In this document: one piece after another, positions 17,766 to 27,090 of the stretch | How positions within the stretch are numbered: position 1 is the first letter of the stretch | Layout of the letters: the number at the start of each line of letters is the position of its first letter | From: Halomonas sp. A40-4 | GTDB lineage: Bacteria; Pseudomonadota; Gammaproteobacteria; Pseudomonadales; Halomonadaceae | Reading direction: 5' to 3' | DNA: 64,000 nt | Assembly (NCBI RefSeq): GCF_015767635.1 | Contig: NZ_CP065230.1 | Span: 3,720,001 to 3,784,000 of the forward strand | Translations under genes and position numbers: made by a program | Notes under the pieces: model-generated | What the model was told of the DNA's origin: nothing | Database searches by the model: none | The model's input: the letters and a program-made list of their open reading frames with translations, nothing else

Positions 17766-17905
17766 ATAGTGTCTTATAAAGGGCAAAATAAGCTGTGACC
17801 ATAGCAGAAGTTTCTGTAATAGGCACTGAATGAGATCACTGGCTAACCCACTAGTCGCCAGTGACTCACATCGATGAAAAGTAAGCGGGAGGTAAGTGGC
17901 TAGGC

Positions 17906-19165
17906 TTAACGGAAAACGCTAATGAGCCACGGGTTAAAGATGACCGCCAAGATAACGAGGCAGGCTGCTAGGATGAACGGAAAGATCCACTTCGTAATGC
18001 GGGGCAAGCTAACGTTGCTGATAGCGGAGGCGACGTAGAGACCGGCCCCCACCGGCGGGGTCAGCAGCCCCAGGCTCAGGGTCATGCAGGTGACGATGCC
18101 GAAGTGGATCGGGTCGATGCCGTAGCTCTGCTGGGCCACCGGCAGCAGGATGGGCACCAGGATGATCAGCGCGGCGATGCCGTCGAGCACCATGCCCACC
18201 AGGATCAGCATGACGAAGACCAGCAGCATGAAGACCACCGGGCTCTCGGTAGTGCCCTGCATCAGCCCGGCCACCTGCTGCGGGATCTGGTTGTAGACCA
18301 GCACCCAGCCGAAGGCCTTTGCGGCGGCGATCAGGAACAGCACGATGGCGGTGTTACGCGCCGTCCTGGCCAGCACGCCGGGAAACTGGCCCCAGCGCAG
18401 CTCGCGGAAGAACAGGCCACCGAGGACCAGCGCCATCAGCGTCGCCACGGCGGCGGACTCGGTCGGGGTCACCACCCCGAAGGCGATGCCGCCGACGATC
18501 ACCAGCGGAATGCTCAGGGTGAGCAGGGCGCCGCGCGTCGCGCCCCACAACGGGATGCGTGACTTCTCGGCGCCGCCGCTCTTGTGGGCGCGCCTGGCCA
18601 CCAGGGCGATCAGGCCGCTGATCAGCAGGAACAGCACCAGGCCGGGGATGATGCCGCCCATGAACATGGCGCCGATCGAGACCTGGGCGATGACGCCGTA
18701 GATGATGAACACCATCGACGGCGGGATGATCGGGCCGAGCAGGCCGGCCCCTGCGGTGAGGGCGGCGGCGAAGCCCTTGTCGTAGCCGTCGCGCTCCATC
18801 TCCGGGGTCATCACCCGGCTCATGATAGCGATCTGCGCGGTGGCGGAGCCCATGATCGAGGCGAGCATCAGGTTCGAGGTCAGCGAGACGTAGGCGATGC
18901 TGTGCGGTACCCAGGCGAACCAGGCGCGCGCGGCGGTGATGATGCGCCGGGTGATGCCCCCCTCGTTCATGATCTCGCCGAGCAGGATGAAGAGCGGGAT
19001 CGCCAGCAGGTCGAAGACCTCCAGCGAGCCGAAGATCACCTGGGGCAAGTTCTCCAGCAAGCGGAAGTTGCCCGAGGCGATGATGAAGGTGAAGGTGGCG
19101 CCCAGCAGCACGAAGGCGATGGGCATGCCGAGCAGCATGAACAGCAGGAAGGCGGCGAGCGTCAT
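17906..19165 (-). CDS. dctM: TRAP transporter large permease (DctM-type)
   Basis: 419 residues, strongly hydrophobic with about 12 membrane segments. It shows the family hallmarks: an N-terminal LGMPIAFVLLGATF, the region GSATAQIAIMSRVMTPEM, and GLLGPIIPPSMVFIIYGV. DctM is the ion-driven channel subunit, using a sodium gradient to move an organic acid. It ends a dctPQM order, starting three bases after dctQ. With a flavin aromatic hydroxylase divergently encoded next door, a hydroxybenzoate-type substrate is likely, though TRAP sequence alone does not tell. Confidence 0.93.
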   Translation of the reverse strand: MTLAAFLLFMLLGMPIAFVLLGATFTFIIASGNFRLLENLPQVIFGSLEVFDLLAIPLFILLGEIMNEGGITRRIITAARAWFAWVPHSIAYVSLTSNLMLASIMGSATAQIAIMSRVMTPEMERDGYDKGFAAALTAGAGLLGPIIPPSMVFIIYGVIAQVSIGAMFMGGIIPGLVLFLLISGLIALVARRAHKSGGAEKSRIPLWGATRGALLTLSIPLVIVGGIAFGVVTPTESAAVATLMALVLGGLFFRELRWGQFPGVLARTARNTAIVLFLIAAAKAFGWVLVYNQIPQQVAGLMQGTTESPVVFMLLVFVMLILVGMVLDGIAALIILVPILLPVAQQSYGIDPIHFGIVTCMTLSLGLLTPPVGAGLYVASAISNVSLPRITKWIFPFILAACLVILAVIFNPWLISVFR

Positions 19166-19168
19166 GGG

Positions 19169-19687
19169 TCACTCCTCGTCGCTGGGCAGGCTGAAGACCG
19201 TGCGGGAACGATCGGGCAGGCGCGCGATAAGGTGGAAGAGGGAGGTGGCGCAGAAGATCGGCACGATCAGGTAGAAGTGCCACTTGGGCCAGTCGAGGGT
19301 GATGGCGATGTCGTAGTTCACCGACGGCGAGCGCAGCCAGCCGATGGCGTACCACAGCATCACTGCCAGCATCGCTATGCAGAGCAGCTCGGTCAGCCAG
19401 TAGCAGGCGCGCTGAGTAGGGGCCGGTAGCAGGCCCACCAGCATGGTCAGGCGAACGTGCTGGTCATGGTGGATGGCGATGGAGACGGCCAGGAAGGCCA
19501 TCCAGATCAGGATGTAGACCGCCAGCTCATTGGCGAAGTAGAGCGGGCTGTTGAGTACGTAGCGGGCGAAGACGTTGGCGATCAGCAGGGCGCCGAAGGC
19601 CACGATCAGCAGGCTGCACAGTGCTTGCTCGAGCGTGCTCAGTCGACGGCTCGCCCGGCTCAGCCAGGTCAGGGATCGAGACGGCAT
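19169..19687 (-). CDS. dctQ: TRAP transporter small permease (DctQ-type)
   Basis: 172 residues from ATG 19687, preceded by AAGGAG; an upstream in-frame start inside the hairpin region is rejected. Four membrane segments are visible, with the family signature FANELAVYILIWMAFLAVSIAIHHDQHVRLTM in the middle pair. It pairs with the DctM subunit encoded 3 bp downstream. A strong hairpin separates it from dctP. Confidence 0.9.
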   Translation of the reverse strand: MPSRSLTWLSRASRRLSTLEQALCSLLIVAFGALLIANVFARYVLNSPLYFANELAVYILIWMAFLAVSIAIHHDQHVRLTMLVGLLPAPTQRACYWLTELLCIAMLAVMLWYAIGWLRSPSVNYDIAITLDWPKWHFYLIVPIFCATSLFHLIARLPDRSRTVFSLPSDEE

Positions 19688-19707
19688 GGGGACTCCTTCG
19701 GTGCACG

Positions 19708-19729
19708 CCGGGGCGCCGTGGCGCCCCGG
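19708..19729 (-). terminator. Intercistronic hairpin between dctP and dctQ
   Basis: CCGGGGCGCC-GT-GGCGCCCCGG is a perfect 10-bp stem in the short dctP-dctQ gap, without a T run. Such stems usually protect or attenuate the message so that the binding protein is made in excess over the permeases. Confidence 0.6.
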
Positions 19730-19734
19730 TGGCA

Positions 19735-20742
19735 TTATTCGGTCGTGAGGCGATCGGCGGCCTGCTGCTGGAAGGCCTGGATCAGGGGGTGATCGCCGAA
19801 GCGCTCGGCAAAGGCCTGGTTGGCCTCGGCGAAGACACCCTCGGCCTCCTCGAGGGTGTAGACGTCGATGCTCTCCTCGAGGGTAGTGAGGTTGCGTTGC
19901 TCGGCCTCGATCTGCGCCTCGATACCCCAGACCAGGGCCTCCTGCATGGCGCTGTCGATGATCTCGCGCTCCTCATCGGAGAGGGAGGCCCGCGTCGCCT
20001 GGCTCATCACCGAGACGGCGGGGAAGGCCATATGGCTGGTCAGGGTCAGGTGCTCGGCGACTTCGTAGAAGCCGGAGCCGACCAAGGCATCAAGGTCGAT
20101 GTCGACGCCGTCTAGCATGCCGTTCTGCAGGCCCTGGTAGACGTCCGGCAGGCTGATGGGGGTGGGTCGGGCATCCATGGCGCGCCACCAGGTGTTCATC
20201 GCGGTGAAGGGGATAATGCGCATGTTCTTGCCGGCGACGTCCTCGATGGTCGTGACGTGCTGGTCGCGCATCAGGATGTGGCGCATGCCGGCGAAGGTGT
20301 AGCCGAAGGCGTGCAGGCCCTTGCTTTCCAGGTTGTCCAGCATGAGCTGGGCGGCCTCGGTTTCGGTGGCCTGGGCGGCCTGCTCGACACTGTCGAACAG
20401 GAAGGGAGTGAACCAGCCGACCATGGAGGGCTCGCGCTGGCTGGTCAGGGCCGCCGTCATGATGCCCATGTCGAGCAGGCCGGACTCCATCTGCGAGAAC
20501 ATGGCGGATTCGTCGCCGAGCTGGCCGGCTGGAAACAGTGCGACGGTCAGCTCCCCATCGCTCTGCCCTGCAACGTTCTTGGCGAACTTCTCCGCGGTCT
20601 GGGTCCAGATATGTTGGGGTGGTGTGATCATGCCGAGCCTGAGCTCCTTCGCCAGGGCAGGAGCGCTGGCGGCGAGCAGGGAGGCGGAGATCAGTGTCAG
20701 GGCCAGGGGGTAGCGGATGGCGTGGCGTGCGGTGGTTGTCAT
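19735..20742 (-). CDS. dctP: TRAP transporter substrate-binding protein (DctP-type)
   Basis: 335 residues from ATG 20742. Residues 1-31 form a signal peptide (YPLALTLISASLLAASAPALA). The mature protein has the DctP fold with the conserved stretches LFPAGQLGDESAMFSQMESGLLDMG and the Arg-containing KNMRIIPFTAMNTWW that binds the carboxylate of the ligand. It is periplasmic and delivers its ligand to DctQM. First gene of the minus-strand operon, divergent from the monooxygenase gene, with a shared control region between them. Confidence 0.93.
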   Translation of the reverse strand: MTTTARHAIRYPLALTLISASLLAASAPALAKELRLGMITPPQHIWTQTAEKFAKNVAGQSDGELTVALFPAGQLGDESAMFSQMESGLLDMGIMTAALTSQREPSMVGWFTPFLFDSVEQAAQATETEAAQLMLDNLESKGLHAFGYTFAGMRHILMRDQHVTTIEDVAGKNMRIIPFTAMNTWWRAMDARPTPISLPDVYQGLQNGMLDGVDIDLDALVGSGFYEVAEHLTLTSHMAFPAVSVMSQATRASLSDEEREIIDSAMQEALVWGIEAQIEAEQRNLTTLEESIDVYTLEEAEGVFAEANQAFAERFGDHPLIQAFQQQAADRLTTE

Positions 20743-20811
20743 TGTCGGCTCGCTTGTCGTTGGTCGGGGCGGTGGATAGGGAAGTGGTCATTCTTTGATC
20801 TGCGTCAGTAT

Positions 20812-20824
20812 TGTGATCATCACA
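20812..20824. promoter_or_regulatory. Operator-like repeat in the dctP/monooxygenase control region
   Basis: TGTGAT-C-ATCACA, 6-bp arms around one base. Spacing is too short for a CRP site. Probable MarR-type operator near the dctP promoter. Confidence 0.5.
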
Positions 20825-20923
20825 GTGATGATCAATCATCCGAAGGTCGATAGCACGACGGTCTGGCCGGACCTTGCGGGCAAGTTCTTAGCGGAAAGTC
20901 GTATTGTTCGTCACGATTACAAT

Positions 20924-20948
20924 CACAATACTGATAATCACTATTGTG
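20924..20948. promoter_or_regulatory. Second inverted repeat in the dctP/monooxygenase control region
   Basis: CACAATA-N11-TATTGTG, perfect 7-bp arms. It overlaps a possible promoter for the monooxygenase gene (TTGTTC, 17 bases, AATACT). The half-site ATTGTG also occurs next to the repeat at 20812. Confidence 0.5.
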
Positions 20949-21025
20949 TCGAATTGCTGCAGCAGACACATCCGCCCCCCGACGACCCCAACAACGACCC
21001 GCGACAAGCGGGATGGAGCGAACAG

Positions 21026-22915
21026 ATGCAGTACTTCCTCAATGGTTATCGCAGTGGCGACCCGCGTATCCAGCCCGTGGCCGAAGGTCGCAGCGAGGTG
21101 CAGGGCCCGCTGCCGGAGGAGGTGGACGTGCTGATCGTCGGCACCGGTCCCGCCGGCCTGCTGCTGGCGGCCCAGCTGTCGACCTTTCCGGATATTGTCA
21201 CCCGTGTGGTGGAGAAGGCCGACGGGCCGCTGGAAGTGGGGCGCGCCGACGGCATCGCCTGCCGCACCGTGGAGATGTTCGAGGCCTTCGGCCTGGCCGA
21301 GAAGCTGACCACCGAGGCCTACTGGATCAACGAGACCCACTTCTGGGGGCCGGCCCCCGAGGACAAGTCGCGCATCGCCCGCCTCGGCCGGGTCCAGGAC
21401 GTGCGCGACGGCCTCTCCGAGTTCCCCCACGTGATCGTCAACCAGGCACGTCTGCTCGATTTCCTGCTCGAGTACATGCACAACTCCCCCAGCCGACTGG
21501 GGGTCGACTACGGCCACGAGACCCTCGCGGTGAAGGTTCCCGAGGCGCCCGACGAGCGGGTCACGGTGCGGCTCAGGACCGCAGAGGGCGAGAAGACAGT
21601 ACGCGCGAAGTACGTGGTCGGCTGCGACGGCGCTCACAGCGTGGTGCGCGAGTCGATCGGCCGCGTGCCTCAGGGCCACGGCGAGGACAAGGCGTGGGGC
21701 GTGATGGACGTGCTGGCGGTGACCGACTTCCCGGACATCCGCTTCAAGTGCACCATCCAGTCCGCCGAGGCGGGCAACATCCTGCTGATCCCCCGCGAGG
21801 GTGGCTACATGGTCCGGCTCTACGTCGACATGGGCAACATCGCCCTGGATGCCTGGCTGACCAAGGAAGAGGTGCTGGCCAAGGCCCAGGCAGTGCTGGC
21901 GCCCTACACCTTCGAGGTGAAAGAGACCGCCTGGTTCTCCGTCTACCGCGTTGGCCACCGGGTCACCGACAAGTTCGACGACGTCGACGACGACCAAGTG
22001 GAGAACCGCACGCCGCGGGTCTTCATCGCTGGTGATGCCTGCCACACCCACACCGCCAAGGCCGGGCAGGGCATGAACGTGTCGATGCAGGACACCTTCA
22101 ACCTGGGCTGGAAGCTGATCTCGGTGCTCGAGGGGCGCAGCCCGGCGAGCCTGCTGCACACCTACAACGCCGAGCGCCACGTCATCGCCGAGAACCTGAT
22201 CGAGATGGATACCCGCTGGTCGCGGGCGATTGGCGCCGCCCAGGGCTCCGACGATCCCGAGGCCGCGATGAAGGGGCTGGCCGAGGTGCAGCGCCAGTTC
22301 GTCACCAACAGCGAGTTCACCGCCGGCTTCGCCACCCACTACACCCCGGCCCTGCTCACCGGCGACGATCGCCACCTGCACCTGGCCACCGGCTTCCCAC
22401 CCGGGCGCCGCTTCCACTCCGCCGAGGTGGTTCGCCTCGGCGATGCGAAGCAGGTCCACCTGGGCCACGTGCATCGCGCCGACGGCCGCTGGCGGCTCTA
22501 CGCCTTCGCCGACATGGTCGACCCGCGCAGCCCCGGCTCACGCTTCAACGCCCTGATGGACTACCTGGCCAGCGACGCCTCGCCGATCCGCCGCTTCACC
22601 CCGCAAGGGGCCGACCCGGATGCCATCTTCGACGTCCACGGCATCATCCAGCAATCCCACCTCGAGGTGGACTGGGCCGACATGCACGCGCTGCTCAAGC
22701 CCCACAAGGGCCCCCTCGGCTTGCAGGACTACCAGAAGGCCCATGCGCCGGTGCCGGGCACCGACCGGGACATCTTCGACCTGCGCGGCATCGACCGCGG
22801 CGCCGGCGCGCTGGTGGTGGTGCGCCCGGACCAGTACGTCTCGCTTGTGCTACCGCTTGACGGCTTCGATGAACTCGACCACTTCTTTTCAAGATTTATG
22901 GTAGAGCTCGACTAA
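21026..22915 (+). CDS. mobA: FAD-dependent aromatic monooxygenase, 3-hydroxybenzoate 4-hydroxylase-like
   Basis: 629 residues from ATG 21026, which has GGAG 8 bases upstream; the frame is open to 20795 but that extension is not protein-like. It shows the class A flavin monooxygenase motifs: VLIVGTGPAGLLLA (ADP binding, residues about 35-48), the CDGAHS segment (DG motif) and GDACHTHTAKAGQGMN (flavin ribityl contact). A C-terminal thioredoxin-like domain ends in VVVRPDQYVSLVLPL, as in phenol hydroxylases. Length and the N-terminal MQYFLNGY/GDPRI style fit the MobA enzyme, which makes protocatechuate from 3-hydroxybenzoate. The MarR gene and the TRAP operon next to it support an inducible aromatic-acid module. 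The exact substrate is inferred, and phenol-type substrates are the alternative. Confidence 0.8.
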   Translation: MQYFLNGYRSGDPRIQPVAEGRSEVQGPLPEEVDVLIVGTGPAGLLLAAQLSTFPDIVTRVVEKADGPLEVGRADGIACRTVEMFEAFGLAEKLTTEAYWINETHFWGPAPEDKSRIARLGRVQDVRDGLSEFPHVIVNQARLLDFLLEYMHNSPSRLGVDYGHETLAVKVPEAPDERVTVRLRTAEGEKTVRAKYVVGCDGAHSVVRESIGRVPQGHGEDKAWGVMDVLAVTDFPDIRFKCTIQSAEAGNILLIPREGGYMVRLYVDMGNIALDAWLTKEEVLAKAQAVLAPYTFEVKETAWFSVYRVGHRVTDKFDDVDDDQVENRTPRVFIAGDACHTHTAKAGQGMNVSMQDTFNLGWKLISVLEGRSPASLLHTYNAERHVIAENLIEMDTRWSRAIGAAQGSDDPEAAMKGLAEVQRQFVTNSEFTAGFATHYTPALLTGDDRHLHLATGFPPGRRFHSAEVVRLGDAKQVHLGHVHRADGRWRLYAFADMVDPRSPGSRFNALMDYLASDASPIRRFTPQGADPDAIFDVHGIIQQSHLEVDWADMHALLKPHKGPLGLQDYQKAHAPVPGTDRDIFDLRGIDRGAGALVVVRPDQYVSLVLPLDGFDELDHFFSRFMVELD

Positions 22916-22931
22916 AATAGAGCTTTTCATT

Positions 22932-24025
22932 TATTAACCCGGCGGAAATTTAGGTCTGTTATGCGGCATAAGCGATATGCCCAGCATCAAAGTATTTTTT
23001 CACTCGTTCAGGACGGCGTTGAAGCGTCAGCATGCATGATCGCGTGCGTTTCTTCAGATCGTCGACAGAGCGAGCAGCAGGCCCACTATGCACCATGGCT
23101 TTCAGTGAGGTACTCATCCGGGTTCAACTCCGGGGAGTAGGCTGGCAGGAAGAATACTTCCAGATAGCGTTTGACTGTCTTGCGCTCCAGCCAGCGTTTC
23201 ACGACCTTGGCGTGGTGTACCCTCAAGTTATCCAGGATCAGAAAGACCTTACCGGGCGTCGATTCGATCAGCGCGCGCAGAAATTTCTTCAGGACCTTGG
23301 CGGTCATGGTCGACTCATAGAGCATGAATCGTACAGTGCCCTGGTTGGTGATCACCGAGATCATGTTGAGCGATACACGCTTGGCCGGCAAAGGTTGCAC
23401 CGGTGTTTGTCCCTTTGGTGCATAGCTCCGACCGTGCTGGGTATTGTTTTTGATACCCGTCTCGTCACCCCAGAAAATCTGGGCGTTCTCTGCTTTGGCA
23501 CGGGCCTGAATCTGCGAGTATTCCTCCTTCAGCCAAGCGTCAACGCGGGTCGGGTTCTGCTCCCACGCTTTCTTCAATGGCTTCTGAGGCGTGAAGCCCC
23601 AGCGCTTGAGGTAATCGCCCATCGTGCGGACCGAGATATCAATGCCCCAGAACTGCTTGATCAACTGAGTAATCGCGCGCCGCGTCCACAGCGCAAAGCC
23701 AAGCTTGTGCTGGTCGGGCATCTGGTCACGAATCGCCTCGATGACACGTTGTTCCTGCTGTTCGGTCAACCGTCGAGGCTTGTTTTTGGGGCCGCGTTTC
23801 TGGACAGCGATAGCCTCGGCACCACCCGCTTGATAGCGCTTATACCAGCGCCCGACGGTGTCAGGGTGAACGTCAAGAAGCTGACCGATCTGGCGGAAGG
23901 TTTTGCCCTTCTCGCGGAGTCGAATCGCCTTCTGCCTGAGAAGTTCTTGTTGCTCCGTGCTGAGCTTGCGTGCGTCTGTATTCATGCAGGTATTATATCA
24001 GACGTAAATTGACACCGGATTAATA
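22932..24025 (-). mobile_element. IS630-family insertion sequence (damaged)
   Basis: Imperfect inverted ends, TTATTAACCCGG at about 22932 and its counterpart CCGGATTAATAA at about 24014-24025, bound one IS630 transposase gene. It sits directly behind the monooxygenase gene and separates the hydroxybenzoate and phthalate modules. Confidence 0.75.
22959..23985 (-). pseudogene. IS630-family transposase with a C-terminal frameshift
   Basis: The frame from ATG 23985 encodes the helix-turn-helix N-terminus, FWGDETGIKN (first Asp), VFLILDNLRVHHAK (second Asp) and LPAYSPELNPDEY, then falls to a stop at 23086 after the unrelated TESHGA. One frame over, LKAMVHSGPAARSVDDLKKR...KKYFDAGHIAYAA continues the normal C-terminus to TAA 22959. 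A small deletion just after the codons for DEYL caused the shift. The catalytic Glu region is at the break, so activity is doubtful. Confidence 0.85.
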
Positions 24026-24844
24026 AAACTGGAGAATCATCTTACTCTAGTTCCTTGCCACAACACTACCTTTGATTTGAGGATACCACACTGGATTGCA
24101 AGCCATAGCGGCCAAGGATATCGTCGCTAACCGGTCTTGGAGCGTAGTTCCTCCCTCCGCTGTCAGGCGACATGGTAAACAGCTCCCCAGACGACACGGA
24201 GAATTGACCACCTCCGTGATCTCACCAGGAGTGTGCCCCCATGCAGCAACCCGAATACAAGGTTCTTCACACTCAGGTACGAGTGAAAGCGATGCAGAAC
24301 CCTGGGGATGTCGCGGCCATGCTGCGCCTGAAGACCTGGAACAGACTACGAGCCCTGGGGCAATCCACAGCCACTTCAGGCTAGAGGCGCTGGGGATCCG
24401 GTTCAGGAAGGTTATGAAGCCTTTCCAAAACAGGAAACCAGGGGGGAGCTTCCATGCCACGCGGCGGCCTTAAGCTGGCGTTTTGGCGAATATCAGCTTA
24501 TCTAGATTTAACGTCATTTCTCTTTCCTGTCTGACCGATGGGCATATCACCCCTTTCACAACGACCTGCGGAAAGCAAGAATATATTTCTATTATAGTCA
24601 ATTGCATTACCCTAAATACATCAACCTCTTGGGCGCGAAACGCGCCCCAGCACCATGTGGGTGATCCGATTGGGATGCTGCACTGAAGAAGCCTTATGCA
24701 GCGCTTGTCGATGCATTATCGCCCTTCTGGAACCGATTCACTGCCTCTCGACTAAAGTCGCAGCCTCATGCCTTGCATTCTTGCTGCAAAAATACTTAGA
24801 TATAAAAGAATATTTGTACCACCACAACAACAAAGGGATCCCCC
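24026..24844. other. Spacer upstream of the phthalate reductase operon
   Basis: The only gene-like item is a 47-codon frame at 24241-24384 with a good AGGAG site (product starting MQQPEYKVLHTQ). It may be the remnant of an insertion sequence; I cannot name it. The last 100 bases carry the operon's control region, with the half-site at 24796 and a possible -10 TATAAA at 24801-24806. Confidence 0.4.
24796..24803 (+). promoter_or_regulatory. MarR-type half-site in the phthalate reductase promoter
   Basis: TTAGATAT overlaps a possible -10 hexamer (TATAAA at 24801). The same octamer forms half of the palindrome TTAGATATCTAA at 38595, upstream of the facing phthalate operon. Confidence 0.45.
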
Positions 24845-25822
24845 ATGGCGACCACAGACAATGCAATACCCATGACCGAGCTTGAGGTCACCACGCTGGA
24901 TGCCATCGCCGAAGGCATCTACCGTCTGGAATTCGCTCACCCGGAGGGCGACGAGCTGCCCGAGTTCACGCCGGGCGCCCACCTCCATGTCGAGGTGCCG
25001 AATGGCCAGGTACGACGCTACTCTCTGTGCAACGATCCCGAAGAGCGGGACCGCTACGTGATCGCGGTCAAGCGTGAGGAGGCGGGCACCGGGGGCTCGA
25101 AGAGCCTGGTGGATGACACCCGCGTGGGGGATCGCCTGCAGGTGTCGGCACCCGTCAACGACTTCGAACTGAAAGGCAATCCGGCACGCTACGTGTTCAT
25201 CGCCGGCGGCATCGGCATCACCCCGATCCTTTCGATGATCCACCACCTACGCACCACCGGCGGTAAGCCGTTCAAGCTCTACTATCTGACCCGCGAGCCG
25301 GAACAGACCGCCTTCCTCGAGGAGCTCAGCGGTCCCGAATACCGCGGCAAGGTGGTGATCCACCATGACCACGGAAATCCGGACGACTCCTTCGACCTCT
25401 GGCCGGTGCTGGAACATCCCAAAGGCGCCCACATCTACTGCTGCGGCCCGCGAGGCCTCATGGAGGCGGTGCGTGACATGACCGGCCACTGGACGCCCTC
25501 CAGCGTGAACTTCGAGGACTTCGGCGCCCAGAAACACGCCTCGGCAGAAAACGACACGCCGTTCACCGTGCGCCTGCACAAGACCGGCGAAGCGATTCCG
25601 GTGCCCGCGGGGGTCTCGATCCTCGAGGCATTGCGGGTCAACGGCCACCATGTACCCTACTCCTGCGAAAGCGGCACCTGCGGCTCCTGTCGTTCGACGC
25701 TGATCGAGGGCGAAGCGGACCATCGCGATCTCGTGCTGTCCGAGGCCGAGCGTGTCGATCACATCATGGTCTGCGTCTCGCGTGCCTGTTCGAAGGAACT
25801 GGTGATCGACCTGCCGGAGTGA
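24845..25822 (+). CDS. ophA1: Phthalate dioxygenase reductase
   Basis: 325 residues. The domain order is FMN-binding barrel (RRYSLCND at residues 57-64), NAD-binding domain (GGIGITPI, with the CCGP motif later) and a C-terminal plant-type 2Fe-2S ferredoxin domain with Cys274, Cys279, Cys282 and Cys310 (CESGTCGSC...C). This order and length (321-325) are those of the phthalate dioxygenase/VanB reductases. It passes electrons from NADH to the Rieske oxygenase encoded in the facing operon at 37235-38530. First gene of a plus-strand group followed by the dehydrogenase after 27 bp. Vanillate demethylase reductase is the alternative, but the neighbours favour phthalate. Confidence 0.88.
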   Translation: MATTDNAIPMTELEVTTLDAIAEGIYRLEFAHPEGDELPEFTPGAHLHVEVPNGQVRRYSLCNDPEERDRYVIAVKREEAGTGGSKSLVDDTRVGDRLQVSAPVNDFELKGNPARYVFIAGGIGITPILSMIHHLRTTGGKPFKLYYLTREPEQTAFLEELSGPEYRGKVVIHHDHGNPDDSFDLWPVLEHPKGAHIYCCGPRGLMEAVRDMTGHWTPSSVNFEDFGAQKHASAENDTPFTVRLHKTGEAIPVPAGVSILEALRVNGHHVPYSCESGTCGSCRSTLIEGEADHRDLVLSEAERVDHIMVCVSRACSKELVIDLPE

Positions 25823-25849
25823 GCCGGCTCTGCTCCCGGAGGACGCACC

Positions 25850-27052
25850 ATGTCAGAATCCCCCTTGAGACTCGGCATCGCGGGGCTGGGACGCGGCTTC
25901 ATGCTGTTGCTACCCACCCTCGCGGCCCATCCCGGCATACGTTTAGTGGCGGCAGCCGACCCGCGCGAAGAAGCGCGCCAGCAATTCACCGCCGATTTCT
26001 CCGCTAACGCCTATGCCGAGGTGGCCGAGCTATGTGCCGATCCCGAGGTGGAGGCGGTGTATATCGCCACACCCCACCAGTATCACCGTGAGCACGTCGA
26101 ACTGGCCGCCCGACACGGCAAGCATGTGCTGGTCGAAAAGCCCATGGCACTTTCCCTCGCGGACTGCCAGGCGATGATCAATGCCATGTCCTATGCCGGA
26201 CGCTGGCTGATCGTTGGCCACAGCCATAGCTTCGATGCGCCCTATCTGCACACCCGGAAACTGATCGACAGCCAGGCGTTCGGCGCGGTGCGCATGATCA
26301 GTGCCCTGAACTTCACCGACTTCCTCTATCGCCCGCGTCGCCCCGAGGAGCTGGACACGGCGCAAGGCGGCGGCGTGGTGTTCAGCCAGGCCGCCCACCA
26401 GGTAGATATCGTGCGCCTGCTCGGCGGTGGTCGCGTCGCGAGCGTGCGCGCCGCCACCGGTCGTTGGGACGCGACCCGCCCCACCGAAGGGGCCTATAGT
26501 GCCTTACTGAACTTCGACGATGGCGCCTTCGCCAACATGACCTATAGCGGATACGCCCATTTCGATAGCGACGAACTCTGTGGTTGGACGGGAGAGCTGG
26601 GACAGCCCCGCGATCCGCAATGCTACGGCCAGGCCCGCGCCGCCCTGGCGGGGCTTCGCGGTGTCGAAGAGGAAGCTCAGCTCAAGAACGCCCGCACCTA
26701 CGGTGCCGGCCTGTCGCTGGCCACCAGCAGCCTGGCAGGTATCACCCATAATCACTTCGGCTTCGTGGTGGTCTCCTGTGACGGTGCCGACCTGCGTCCC
26801 ACGCCTCAGGGCGTGGAGGTCTATGCCAACGATCGACATTATCTTGAACCCCTCTCCGCGCCGACGATACCGCGACGAGAGGTCCTCGACGAACTGATCG
26901 CCGCCGTCCGTCACGACCGCCCACCTATTCACTCCGGTGCCTGGGGCATGGCTACCATGGAGGTGTGCCTAGCCATGCTCGACTCCGCCACCACGGAGAA
27001 GGATGTTGCGCTGTCCCATCAGGTAGGCCTGCCCTCGAGCGGTCGGTTATAA
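25850..27052 (+). CDS. ophB: 4,5-dihydroxy-4,5-dihydrophthalate dehydrogenase (Gfo/Idh/MocA family)
   Basis: 400 residues from ATG 25850 after a GGAGG site. The N-terminal Rossmann fold has GIAGLGRGF, and the family's EKPMAL motif (Lys near residue 97) marks the catalytic region. The C-terminal alpha/beta domain contains GGGVVFSQAAHQVDIVRLL, with the His-Asp pair. In phthalate pathways this family re-aromatises the cis-dihydrodiol made by the dioxygenase to 4,5-dihydroxyphthalate, reducing NAD+. Its place between the reductase and a MarR gene supports that role. Confidence 0.82.
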   Translation: MSESPLRLGIAGLGRGFMLLLPTLAAHPGIRLVAAADPREEARQQFTADFSANAYAEVAELCADPEVEAVYIATPHQYHREHVELAARHGKHVLVEKPMALSLADCQAMINAMSYAGRWLIVGHSHSFDAPYLHTRKLIDSQAFGAVRMISALNFTDFLYRPRRPEELDTAQGGGVVFSQAAHQVDIVRLLGGGRVASVRAATGRWDATRPTEGAYSALLNFDDGAFANMTYSGYAHFDSDELCGWTGELGQPRDPQCYGQARAALAGLRGVEEEAQLKNARTYGAGLSLATSSLAGITHNHFGFVVVSCDGADLRPTPQGVEVYANDRHYLEPLSAPTIPRREVLDELIAAVRHDRPPIHSGAWGMATMEVCLAMLDSATTEKDVALSHQVGLPSSGRL

Positions 27053-27090
27053 TTTGGAGCCTCGTTCAGGGCAAATGAGAGAATATCTCC

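Noticed and set aside
20812..20824. CRP binding site
   Set aside because: The half-sites are separated by one base only in the repeat, not the spacing of TGTGA-N6-TCACA.
20888..22474. 528-codon frame antisense to the monooxygenase gene
   Set aside because: Repetitive composition typical of reverse frames of GC-rich genes; no ribosome site or family motif.
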